From positions 68,482 through 132,481 of the forward strand of contig JAFNEO010000012.1 of NCBI GenBank assembly GCA_017886205.1: a DNA stretch of 64,000 bases. The letters run 5' to 3'. The DNA comes from Candidatus Aminicenantota bacterium. Lineage in GTDB: Bacteria > Acidobacteriota > Aminicenantia > Aminicenantales > UBA8522. Shown piece after piece: positions 9,217 to 16,532 of the stretch. The notes below the pieces were generated by a model. It saw only the letters and a list, made by a program, of their open reading frames with translations, was not told where the DNA came from and searched no databases. Within the stretch, counting starts at the first letter, position 1. Every line of letters starts with the position of its first letter. The position numbers and the translations under genes are program-made.

Positions 9217-9246
9217 AATATATAACATTTAGGGACACCATATCAA
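9217..9246 (-). promoter_or_regulatory. Predicted promoter of fbp
   Basis: On the minus strand the sequence has TTGATA (9246-9241), an 18-base spacer and TATATT (9222-9217), followed about 30 bases later by the ribosome binding site of fbp. It is a close match to the sigma-70 consensus. Confidence 0.5.
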
Positions 9247-9270
9247 TCTCCTTTTTTCCCTTGGCTCTCC

Positions 9271-11301
9271 TCAAAGTTTCAGAACAACGAGGCTGACCGA
9301 GCACGCCGGAATATCCCATTTGAAACTCGAACCGCCTTTCAATTTTTCTGTTCGATCCGTACGCCGGATGGCCTCCGGGTTGGCCAGAGTGTTTTGGGCC
9401 TGGAGGGAACCGGTCCAGAGGGAGGTGACCTCGGCCTGGCGCGCTTTGAAGCCGAGCGCCTGCCAATCGACGGCCAGCCGTGTTTTTTCTCTGCCGAAAT
9501 TCAAAATCTGTAGGACGAGGTTTTTCTTGTCCCTGTCCCAGGCTGCTTGGAAGAGGATGTTCGGGCGGCCGCGCCTGATGGAATGGGCGAGCGGCCAGGC
9601 CGCGGGCGAGCCGGTCAGCAGCTCGAAGACCCGGCCGGCCGCCGACAGCCAGACGCCCTCTTTGGCGCATTCGATGACGTTTTGACCCCAGGTATTGGCC
9701 AGGTTGTTGAAGTTGCCGAACAGGAAGTCCCCTCCGAGACGCTGGAAGAGGAGGAGCTCGGCGGCGGCGGTCATGGCGTAGCCCCAGCGGACCTCCCGGT
9801 TCTGGAGCGTCCCCTCCAGCTCTTCACCCGGCTTGAGAATGGCGCTCGGCAGCACCTCCTTTACAGTCTGCCACGATATCCACTCGGTATTGCAGAGAAA
9901 GAGAGATCGGCCATGCGCCCTGTTGTAGGCGCCGATGACCTCGAGGTCTTGGCGCAGGGCGTCCTCGGCCAAGGCCCGGTCCGTAATCCCGTCGATCCAT
10001 TCCCCCGCGATCTCGAGCATCTGAACAAGATAGGGCTCGAACCCATAGCCAATCATGACCAGCTTGACGGTCGGGTCCACGGCCCTAATCGCCTTGGCGA
10101 ACTGGACGCAGCGGGCGGCGTATTCCAGCGCGCCCAGCCGGCGCATGATCTCGTTGTCGAGCTCCCAGTAGCGGATGCCGAATGGCTCCGGGTATCCGTG
10201 CCGGACCCGAAGCGCCCCCATCGGATGCTCTTCGCCACCGTTGCAGTAGGCCACAAGAGCCGCCGCCTCTTCGGCCGAGCCGGTCATCACATTCAGACAG
10301 TAGAACGGCTCGGCGCCGACCTCGCGACAGAGGTCGATGAGCTCGGCGATCCCGACGTCGTTGTTTTCCAGGCCGCCCCAGTAGGCCGGCTCGCGTGGAT
10401 TCCGGTCGATGCCCGGGCCGATGCCGTCGCGCCAGTTGTAGAAGGAGGCAAAGCAGCCGCCCGGGAACCTGATGATCGAGGGCTTGACGCGCTTCATGGC
10501 CTCGACGGCGTCCCTCCGCCAGCCCTTGAAGTTGTCCGAAGGCAGGAGCGAAAAAGCGTCGCCGACGACTCGGCCGCCGGGCTCGACAGACAGGGCGAAA
10601 CTGGCCCGGCCCTCGAAATCCGCGACCTGGAGGTCGATCTTGAACTCACTGAAAATGCCGCTCGTCACTAGGATCTCCTTCTCGGCCAGCGGACGTCCGA
10701 ATTGCCTTTCAGGATACAGCCCCACCTTGATCCGCACAGGCTTCTCTGCGACCTCGACGGCCGTCTGGCCCGTGCCCATCCAGCCGCTGAAGCGATAGGT
10801 CAGTCCTTTGCGGAGATGGATACCGTCCTGCGCCAGGACCGCCCACTGCGCTTTCGAGCTGTTGTGAATGTCGACCGACTGCACTCCATGCCGGAATCCC
10901 CAGAAAGGACGGGGCAACATCTCGGCGCCCGGGTTGGCCGTATTGATATACCACTTGTTCTCTTCATACCCGGAGTGCCACCACGCCTCTTTGGTCAGGT
11001 CGTCGGACGCGCTCCGGCTGAGCCAGTCCCAAACATAGGGCTTGTAGGGCGTGATCTCTTCGAAGCTCCGGTTCCAGAGGAGCTCCGCCCACATCCGGTC
11101 CACTTGGTGGGCGAGGCCGAGCTCGATAAAGTTCCCGTAGATGAGGGGACTCAAGGGTTTGGTGACGATGACTTTGGGCTCAACAGCCACCTCGAACCGT
11201 TCCTGACTGCAAGAAGAAGGAGAACTCGAGGGTATGGCTGGGCAGAAGAGCGTCAGAAAGAGGAATAGGCCAAAGAGCGAGAAATAAGAGTTCTTTATCA
11301 T
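9271..11301 (-). CDS. Alpha-L-arabinofuranosidase-like glycoside hydrolase (GH51), secreted
   Basis: Likely releases alpha-L-arabinofuranosyl residues from plant hemicellulose or related glycans. The chosen start (MIKNSYFSLFGLFLFLTLF) has GGAGG 5-6 bases upstream and opens directly into a signal peptide; the open frame extends 26 codons further without such a site. After an N-terminal beta-rich region, the (beta/alpha)8 domain shows IIRFPGGCFASFYNWRDGIGP, the family hallmark. The acid/base is Glu384 in WELDNE and the nucleophile probably Glu473 in LCNTEW. A C-terminal beta domain follows. About 676 residues is within the range of secreted GH51 proteins. The nucleophile context differs from the more usual DEW, so activity on related furanosides is possible. 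Confidence 0.85.
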   Translation of the reverse strand: MIKNSYFSLFGLFLFLTLFCPAIPSSSPSSCSQERFEVAVEPKVIVTKPLSPLIYGNFIELGLAHQVDRMWAELLWNRSFEEITPYKPYVWDWLSRSASDDLTKEAWWHSGYEENKWYINTANPGAEMLPRPFWGFRHGVQSVDIHNSSKAQWAVLAQDGIHLRKGLTYRFSGWMGTGQTAVEVAEKPVRIKVGLYPERQFGRPLAEKEILVTSGIFSEFKIDLQVADFEGRASFALSVEPGGRVVGDAFSLLPSDNFKGWRRDAVEAMKRVKPSIIRFPGGCFASFYNWRDGIGPGIDRNPREPAYWGGLENNDVGIAELIDLCREVGAEPFYCLNVMTGSAEEAAALVAYCNGGEEHPMGALRVRHGYPEPFGIRYWELDNEIMRRLGALEYAARCVQFAKAIRAVDPTVKLVMIGYGFEPYLVQMLEIAGEWIDGITDRALAEDALRQDLEVIGAYNRAHGRSLFLCNTEWISWQTVKEVLPSAILKPGEELEGTLQNREVRWGYAMTAAAELLLFQRLGGDFLFGNFNNLANTWGQNVIECAKEGVWLSAAGRVFELLTGSPAAWPLAHSIRRGRPNILFQAAWDRDKKNLVLQILNFGREKTRLAVDWQALGFKARQAEVTSLWTGSLQAQNTLANPEAIRRTDRTEKLKGGSSFKWDIPACSVSLVVLKL

Positions 11302-11407
11302 CCCAACCCTCCATCGCGTGTCGAACGGACACCTCTCGATTTTCACGATCATCAACACGGCCATGAGAACGGGTGGCATGGCGCCAGTCCCCGCCCGCCC
11401 GTTCCCG

Positions 11408-11504
11408 TCGGAGATGCTTTCAAGACTCTGTTCGTATAAATATTTATCTCCCCTTCCCCTCTTAACTAAATAAGAGGGGCCTCAAGAAAGGCAAGCATCT
11501 CCGA
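11408..11504. repeat. 97-bp structured repeat with inverted ends and inner hairpin
   Basis: Outer arms TCGGAGATGCTT (11408-11419) and AAGCATCTCCGA (11493-11504) pair perfectly over 12 bp. Inside sits a second hairpin, CCCCTCTTA 11456-11464 with TAAGAGGGG 11471-11479. The element at 62859-62951 has the same architecture with compensating changes in both outer arms. It occupies most of the gap between the GH51 gene and the adenosine-specific kinase promoter. I see no gene in this gap. Confidence 0.7.
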
Positions 11505-11571
11505 ACAGGTCTACGGGGACGCGCCGTGACAGGACCCGTTCTCTTTCTTCCATTGTCCTTGAGGCGGCCTG

Positions 11572-11598
11572 TTGTCTCTCTGAGGATATGTGTATAAT
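11572..11598 (+). promoter_or_regulatory. Predicted promoter of the adenosine-specific kinase gene
   Basis: A consensus -10 TATAAT at 11593-11598 is preceded by TTGTCT at 11572-11577 with a short 15-base spacer. The start codon follows about 26 bases later with a strong ribosome binding site. Confidence 0.5.
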
Positions 11599-11623
11599 AA
11601 TGAAATTTCAAGGAGGGATGACC

Positions 11624-12106
11624 ATGGATATCAAAGCCGTCAAGATCGATAAGCCGGACAACATGAACTTCATCCTCGGGCAGGCCCATTTCATCAAGAC
11701 CGTCGAGGACATCCACGAAGCCATCGTCAACACGGCGCCGCAGATGAAGTTCGGGATCGCTTTCTGCGAATCCTCGGGGCTGGCGCTCGTCCGCTACTCG
11801 GGAAACAACGACTCGCTCATCGAGCTGGCCAAGAAGAATGCCCTGAACATCGCGGCCGGGCACAGCTTCATCATCTTCATGGAGAACGGGTTTCCGGTAA
11901 ACATCCTCAACACCGTCAAGAATGTCCCCGAAGTCTGCCAGATCTTCTGCGCCACGGCCAATTCCGTTGAAATCCTTATCGCCGAGACGGAGAGCGGACG
12001 CGGCATCCTGGGCGTCATCGACGGCGTTAAGACGAAGGGTGTCGAGGGCGAAGCCGACATCAAATGGCGGAAGGACTTCCTCCGGAAGATCGGGTATAAA
12101 TTCTGA
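11624..12106 (+). CDS. Adenosine-specific kinase family protein
   Basis: 160 residues matching the small archaeal and bacterial family described as adenosine-specific kinase (PAE2307 type): MDIKAVKIDKPDNMNFILGQAHFIKTVEDI near the N-terminus, then FGIAFCESSGLALVRYSGN and GHSFIIFMENGFPVNILN. The structure is known but the physiological role is poorly established; it may phosphorylate adenosine or bind adenylates. The start at ATG 11624 is chosen because AAGGAGG ends about 6 bases before it; the ATG six bases upstream touches that site. It is a single gene with its own promoter and converges on the RNR gene, whose stop lies one base after its own. Confidence 0.85.
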   Translation: MDIKAVKIDKPDNMNFILGQAHFIKTVEDIHEAIVNTAPQMKFGIAFCESSGLALVRYSGNNDSLIELAKKNALNIAAGHSFIIFMENGFPVNILNTVKNVPEVCQIFCATANSVEILIAETESGRGILGVIDGVKTKGVEGEADIKWRKDFLRKIGYKF

Positions 12107-14194
12107 TTACGAGCAGCGGTTCCAGCCGCAGTTTGGGCAGACGGGGCACTTCTCGTCCGGGAGCGTCGCCCCGCAAATCTTGCAGATCGTCTGGTAAATA
12201 TCCTTGGAATTCTCCTGGACTGACCCCAGATGCCGCTCCAGGATCTTGGCGATGGCGTCCGGGATGGACTGGACCAAGCCGCCCTCGGTGAAAATCGGCT
12301 CCGATCCGCCGATTCCTTTAAGTTGGCTGATGACCTCCTTCACGTCCACGTCGCTCCGCAGCGCCAGCGAGATCAGCCGGCCGAGCGCTTCGGCGTCGGC
12401 CATAGTCGTATAGCCGCTCTTCCCGATGGAGGTGAAGACCTCGAAGGCTTTCTGGTTGTAGAAGGAGATCGTCACGTATAGGTTACCGAACCCGGTCTTG
12501 ATCTTGTCCGTCACCGAGGGAAGTGTGATCGGCCGGTCCTTGGGGTGGAGCTTGGCCTCCGGTGACGCTTTGTAGAGGACCTGCTCCGCCCGGCTCCCGT
12601 CGCGGTAGATGGTAATGCCCTTGGTGTCGAGCTCGTAGGCGAGAAGATAGGCTTTCTCCACGTCCTTGACTTGGGCCTTGTTGGGGAAGTTGATCGTCTT
12701 GGAGACCGAATTGTCCACATGTTTCTGGAAGGCGGCTTGGGTCCGGATGTGCCATTCGGGCGAGATCTCGTGAGCGGTACGGAAATAGTCGGGGAGCGAA
12801 TCCTTGGGGTGGGCGTTCTTCCATTCCTCGTAGATGGGATGGACGTCCTTGATCTCGCCGTCGATGATCTTGGAAGTGAACTCGAAGGCGAAGACAGGCT
12901 CGATCGAGGAGGAGCAGCCGGCGATGCGGGAGATAGTGCCCGTCGGGGCGATGGTCAGAGTGGTCGCGTTTCGCATCTTCTTTCCCCTAAAAACCGACTT
13001 GGCGATGTTGGGGAAATTGCCGCGTTCCTCGGCCAGCCTGGCCGATGCCGCCATGGACTCCTTGCGCATGAAGGCCATGATTTTCTCGGCCAGCTTGATG
13101 GCCGCCGGGCTGTCGTACCGAACCCGCATCCTGAGCAGCAGGTCCGCCCAGCCCATGACGCCGAGCCCGATCCGGCGGTTGGCTCGGGTCATCTGCTCGA
13201 TCTGGGGGAGGGGGTACTTGTTGACATCGATGACATCATCGAGGAAGCGCACGGCCAGGGCGATCGTCCGGCCGAAGCGCTCCCAGTCGAAGAGGTCCTT
13301 TGCCCGGGGGCTGAGAAAGTGGGCCAGGTTGATCGAGCCCAGGTTGCAGGACTCGTATTCGTGGAGCGGCTGTTCGCCGCAGGGGTTGGTGGCCCGGATC
13401 GGGCCGAGACCGCGGGTCGGGTTGTGGGCGTTGATGCGGTCGATGAAGATCAGCCCGGGGTCGCCCACGGCCCAGGCCGACTCGACGATCATGTCGAAGA
13501 CCGGCCGGGCTTTCTTCTGTCCGACGACCTTCTTGTGGTAGGGATCGGTGATGTCATAGGAGCCGTCGGCCTTGACCGCTTCCATGAAGATGTCGGTTGC
13601 GGCCACGGAGATGTTGAAGTTGTTGACGCTTTTTCCGTCGATCTTCATCCGGATGAACTCTTCGATATCGGGATGGTCGACGCGCAGGATCCCCATGTTG
13701 GCGCCGCGGCGCGTCCCGCCCTGCTTGACGGCCTCGGTGGCGGAGTCGATGACTCGGAGGAAAGAGACCGGACCGGAGGCGATGCCCTGGGTCCGCTTGA
13801 CGAAGCTCCCCTTGGGACGGAGGGGGCTGAAGTCGAACCCGGTGCCCCCGCCTTCCTTGTGGACGAGCGCTGCGTTCTTGACCGTCTCGAAGATCGAGTC
13901 GAGGGAATCTTCGATCGGCAGGACGAAGCAGGCGCTCAGGCACATATCCCGGCCGGCCCCGGTCAGGGTGGGGCTGTTGGGTAGGAAATCGCGGGCCATC
14001 ATGGTGTCGAAGAATTTCTCGGACCACTGCTCCTGGCTCTTTTTCGTTTTCTCGGCGGAGGCGATGTAGTGGGCCACCCGGAGGAAGAGGTCGGCCGGCT
14101 CCTTATCCAGAAATTCCCCCTGTTCGTTGCGCATCAGGTATCGCGCCCGGAGGATTTTGAGGGCGTTTTCGGTGAAAGGTTTATACTCCGCCAT
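12107..14194 (-). CDS. nrdJ: Adenosylcobalamin-dependent (class II) ribonucleotide reductase
   Basis: Reduces ribonucleotides to deoxyribonucleotides using a radical made from B12, with no need for oxygen. 695 residues. The catalytic finger loop has NPCGEQPL with the central Cys, and the N-terminal redox Cys is in SACFVLPIEDS (Cys89). The specificity region around GGGTGFDFSPLRPKGS is typical. After the barrel comes a TSCPD-like domain (about 530-650) and a C-terminal zinc-ribbon-like end with CKICG and CPVCPNCGWNRC, which probably shuttles electrons. I start at ATG 14194 because AGGAG lies 7 bases upstream; a TTG six codons earlier contains that site. It follows the small DUF77 protein by 19 bases, so the two form one transcript. 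Confidence 0.96.
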   Translation of the reverse strand: MAEYKPFTENALKILRARYLMRNEQGEFLDKEPADLFLRVAHYIASAEKTKKSQEQWSEKFFDTMMARDFLPNSPTLTGAGRDMCLSACFVLPIEDSLDSIFETVKNAALVHKEGGGTGFDFSPLRPKGSFVKRTQGIASGPVSFLRVIDSATEAVKQGGTRRGANMGILRVDHPDIEEFIRMKIDGKSVNNFNISVAATDIFMEAVKADGSYDITDPYHKKVVGQKKARPVFDMIVESAWAVGDPGLIFIDRINAHNPTRGLGPIRATNPCGEQPLHEYESCNLGSINLAHFLSPRAKDLFDWERFGRTIALAVRFLDDVIDVNKYPLPQIEQMTRANRRIGLGVMGWADLLLRMRVRYDSPAAIKLAEKIMAFMRKESMAASARLAEERGNFPNIAKSVFRGKKMRNATTLTIAPTGTISRIAGCSSSIEPVFAFEFTSKIIDGEIKDVHPIYEEWKNAHPKDSLPDYFRTAHEISPEWHIRTQAAFQKHVDNSVSKTINFPNKAQVKDVEKAYLLAYELDTKGITIYRDGSRAEQVLYKASPEAKLHPKDRPITLPSVTDKIKTGFGNLYVTISFYNQKAFEVFTSIGKSGYTTMADAEALGRLISLALRSDVDVKEVISQLKGIGGSEPIFTEGGLVQSIPDAIAKILERHLGSVQENSKDIYQTICKICGATLPDEKCPVCPNCGWNRCS

Positions 14195-14213
14195 CGTTCC
14201 GCTCCTATTCAAT

Positions 14214-14507
14214 TTATCTCTTTCCGACAGCTTTTTTTTTCGAGGCGATAGTCGCTTCCTTGTCCAGCCGGTGGTCCACCCGGAGGTCGATATGGATGCG
14301 CTTGGCGCCCAGCTTCAAAATAGCCGCATGGGCATCCTGGATCACCTGGAACAGCGTCTTCAGGTCCGGCGCCTCGAGGGTCGTGGACATGCCGCCCGTC
14401 TCGGTGCGCAGGCCGGAGGCCTCGATGGCCCGGATGGCCTCTTTGACAAAGCGGCTGACCGAGGAACCCTCGCTCGTCGGGAAAATGGCCAACTCGGCGA
14501 TGATCAC
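14214..14507 (-). CDS. MTH1187/YkoF-type thiamine-binding protein (DUF77)
   Basis: 97 residues with the ferredoxin-like alpha/beta pattern of the MTH1187 family: AELAIFPTSEGSSVSRFVKEAIRAIEASGLRTETGGMSTTLEA. Some members bind thiamine; the biological role is otherwise unclear. The start is GTG at 14507 with GGGAG about 8 bases upstream. It is the first gene of a two-gene minus-strand unit with nrdJ and is divergent from the PurM-like gene, with a 54-base gap between the start codons. Linkage to nrdJ has no obvious metabolic meaning. Confidence 0.8.
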   Translation of the reverse strand: MIIAELAIFPTSEGSSVSRFVKEAIRAIEASGLRTETGGMSTTLEAPDLKTLFQVIQDAHAAILKLGAKRIHIDLRVDHRLDKEATIASKKKAVGKR

Positions 14508-14510
14508 GGT

Positions 14511-14538
14511 TTGTTCTCCCTACTCAATGGTCTATAAT
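14511..14538 (+). promoter_or_regulatory. Predicted promoter of the PurM-like/arsC unit
   Basis: TTGTTC 14511-14516, a 16-base spacer and TATAAT 14533-14538 lie in the short gap between divergent genes. The start codon of the plus-strand gene is 23 bases downstream. Confidence 0.5.
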
Positions 14539-14561
14539 CATTATATATGAAGGAGGCGAAA

Positions 14562-15638
14562 ATGCCGAGCGAGCTTCCGGAAATGGGCAAGATCTCAGCT
14601 GAAGTCTTTGACGAACTGATCTACCCGCGCCTCGGCCGGCGCCGCAGGTCGGTCCTGGTCGGGCCGAAGCACGGAGTGGACATCGGGGTTGTCGATATCG
14701 GCGGCGGCAAGGTCATGGCCATGACCACCGACCCGGTGTTTATCGTCCCCGAGTACGGGTTTGAGAGAGCGGCCTGGTTCGCCATCCACATCCTCTGCTC
14801 GGATGCGGTTACTTCGGCCCTGCGGCCGACCTATCTAACCATCGACCTCAACCTGCCGTTGAGCATTACCCGAGCGGAGCTCGAGACGGTCTGGAAGACG
14901 ATCGACATCGAGTGTAAGAAGTTGGGCATCGCCATCGTCTGCGGCCACACCGCCCGCTACGACGGCTGCCACTACCCGATGGTCGGCGGTGCCACCGTGA
15001 TCAGCGTCGGCGAGAAATCGCGCTACGTCACGCCTCAGATGGCCAGGCGAGAGGATATGGTCGTCATTACCAAGGGCGCGGCGATTGAGGCGACGGGCAT
15101 TTTTGCGCTGGCCTTCAAGGACCGGATCAAGGAGCATTTCGGCGAAGAGTTCAGCCGGAGGGCCGAAGCCATCTTCGACCAGATGTCGGTGGTCGAGGAC
15201 GCGCTGACGGCGGCCTCGGTGGGGACGCGCGAGAATGGCGTGACGGCCATGCACGACGCCACCGAGTGCGGAATCTGGGGAGGCCTCTACGAAGTGGCCA
15301 AAGCCTCACGAGTCGGGATGAGGATCGAAAAAGAGAAGATTATCGTCCTTGACGAAGTCGCCAAAATCTGCGCCAAGTTCGGGATGGACCCGTATTCGTC
15401 GATCTCGGAAGGCACCCTGATCATCACCTGCAAAAAAAATAAAGTGGACTTGCTGCTGAAAAAATTGGCCAGGAAGAATATCCCCGCCTCAGTGGTCGGC
15501 GAAGTGATTCCGGAGGGCAAAGGAATTATCCTGGTGGAAGAAGGGAAGGAACGGCCGCTCGAGCACCCCCGCGTCGACCCCTTCTGGCCGGCCTTCGCCC
15601 GGACGCTTGCGGAAGAGAAAAAAAGAGGGAAGAGATGA
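14562..15638 (+). CDS. AIR synthase-related (PurM/HypE/SelD superfamily) protein
   Basis: 358 residues with the two-domain PurM fold: an N-terminal ATP-binding part (GVDIGVVDIGGGKVMAMTTDPVFIVPEYG, with the Asp of TTDPV as a metal ligand) and a C-terminal half with GVTAMHDATECGIWGGLYEVAKAS, which matches the HypE/SelD HDxTxGG-type stretch. The superfamily binds ATP and activates carbonyl or amide oxygens (HypE, ThiL, SelD, PurM). This stand-alone type has no assigned reaction. The ATG at 14562 has AAGGAGG 5-6 bases upstream and replaces an earlier ATG at 14547. The stop overlaps the arsC start (ATGA), so translation is probably coupled. Why an AIR-synthase relative would be coupled to an arsenate reductase-like phosphatase is not clear. 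Confidence 0.83.
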   Translation: MPSELPEMGKISAEVFDELIYPRLGRRRRSVLVGPKHGVDIGVVDIGGGKVMAMTTDPVFIVPEYGFERAAWFAIHILCSDAVTSALRPTYLTIDLNLPLSITRAELETVWKTIDIECKKLGIAIVCGHTARYDGCHYPMVGGATVISVGEKSRYVTPQMARREDMVVITKGAAIEATGIFALAFKDRIKEHFGEEFSRRAEAIFDQMSVVEDALTAASVGTRENGVTAMHDATECGIWGGLYEVAKASRVGMRIEKEKIIVLDEVAKICAKFGMDPYSSISEGTLIITCKKNKVDLLLKKLARKNIPASVVGEVIPEGKGIILVEEGKERPLEHPRVDPFWPAFARTLAEEKKRGKR

Positions 15639-16054
15639 AGAAGCGCGTCCTGTTTGTCTGCACGTCGAACAGCGCCAGGTCGCAGATGGCCGAGGCCCTG
15701 GTGAACCACGACCTGGGCGATCGTTTCGAGGCATATTCGGCCGGGACCGACCCGAAGGCGCCCCATCCGCTGGCCATCCGGGTTCTTCAGGAGACCGGCA
15801 TCGACCATCGCGGCGCCCGCAGCAAGAGCATGGACGAATTCGCCGGCCAGCCCTTCGATTTTGTGATCACGCTCTGCGACTCCGCCAACGAGACCTGTCC
15901 TCTTTTCTTCGGCGGAGTGCGGCGGGCTCATCTTGGTTTCGATGACCCGGCCAGGGCAGAAGGCAGCGAGGAAGAAAGGCTGGCCGTTTTCCGCCGAATC
16001 AGGGACGAGATCCGCACGCAGGTCGAAGCCTATCTGATGAAAACGGAGGAATAA
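15635..16054 (+). CDS. arsC: Arsenate reductase, low-molecular-weight phosphatase (thioredoxin-coupled) type
   Basis: 139 residues. The phosphatase loop CTSNSARSQMAE places the nucleophile at Cys9 and the Arg at 15. The two further cysteines used in the disulfide relay are Cys81 (ITLCDSANE) and Cys88 (ETCP), and the general acid is in GFDDPA (103-104). All three cysteines are present, so this is a true arsenate reductase type rather than a plain tyrosine phosphatase. It reduces arsenate to arsenite, drawing electrons from thioredoxin. Its start overlaps the PurM-like gene by 4 bases. The ArsR gene with its own promoter follows 69 bases later, and two thioredoxin-like proteins plus the ACR3 exporter are encoded downstream. 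Confidence 0.93.
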   Translation: MKKRVLFVCTSNSARSQMAEALVNHDLGDRFEAYSAGTDPKAPHPLAIRVLQETGIDHRGARSKSMDEFAGQPFDFVITLCDSANETCPLFFGGVRRAHLGFDDPARAEGSEEERLAVFRRIRDEIRTQVEAYLMKTEE

Positions 16055-16071
16055 AAAAAAAGAGAGGCATC

Positions 16072-16100
16072 TTGACAGCGATCGCCTTTTTATATATGAA
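16072..16100 (+). promoter_or_regulatory. Predicted promoter of the arsR-acr3 operon
   Basis: TTGACA at 16072-16077, a 17-base spacer and TATGAA at 16095-16100. The -10 box lies inside the ArsR-type palindrome, the arrangement expected for repression by blocking RNA polymerase. The start codon of arsR is only 23 bases after the -10 box and has no visible Shine-Dalgarno sequence. Confidence 0.65.
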
Positions 16101-16116
16101 TATATGTTCATATATA
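16091..16116 (+). promoter_or_regulatory. ArsR/SmtB-type operator
   Basis: A perfect 10-bp inverted repeat, TATATATGAA (16091-16100) and TTCATATATA (16107-16116), separated by 6 bases. AT-rich palindromes of the form ATATGAA-N-TTCATAT are the known binding sites of ArsR/SmtB repressors. It overlaps the -10 box and lies 7 bases before the arsR start, so autorepression relieved by arsenite is the likely mode. Confidence 0.72.
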
Positions 16117-16123
16117 TATGTAG

Positions 16124-16504
16124 ATGAAAGACGCGCTGAAAATATTCAAAGGTTTAGCAGATCCCACACGGCTGCGCATCGTATCCCTGCTTATCCGAAG
16201 GGATCTCTGTGTCTGCGAGCTTATGTTCATCCTGAAGATGGAGCAATCGCGGATCTCGCATCAATTGCGAATCTTAAGAGATGCCGATCTGGTTGAGGAC
16301 AAAAGAGAGGGGAAGTGGATAACCTACCGGATCTCGGACAAAGCCCGCCCGAACCTGGAATTATTATTGAACCAGCTTCTTAAAGAACAACTCAGAGAGT
16401 CGGAAGAAGCAATCAGAGATTTGGGCAATCTCGAAATCTGTCTCCGGGAAGATGTCCGCAGGAGGCATGCTTCGTCCAATCAACGAGTAGTGGAAAAGAT
16501 TTAA
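16124..16504 (+). CDS. arsR: ArsR-family arsenite-responsive repressor
   Basis: 126 residues. The winged helix-turn-helix has GLADPTRLRIVSLL at the start and EQSRISHQLRILRDADLV as the recognition region. The metal-sensing motif DLCVCEL at 27-33 (Cys29, Cys31) matches the ELCVCDL arsenite site of classical ArsR, placed in the DNA-binding alpha3 helix; a third ligand could be Cys106. Binding of As(III) should release it from the palindrome at 16091-16116. The start is ATG 16124 with no ribosome binding site and a very short leader. It is the first gene of the arsenic operon. Confidence 0.92.
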   Translation: MKDALKIFKGLADPTRLRIVSLLIRRDLCVCELMFILKMEQSRISHQLRILRDADLVEDKREGKWITYRISDKARPNLELLLNQLLKEQLRESEEAIRDLGNLEICLREDVRRRHASSNQRVVEKI

Positions 16505-16532
16505 GTTTAATGCCCATCTCGAGGAAATCAAA

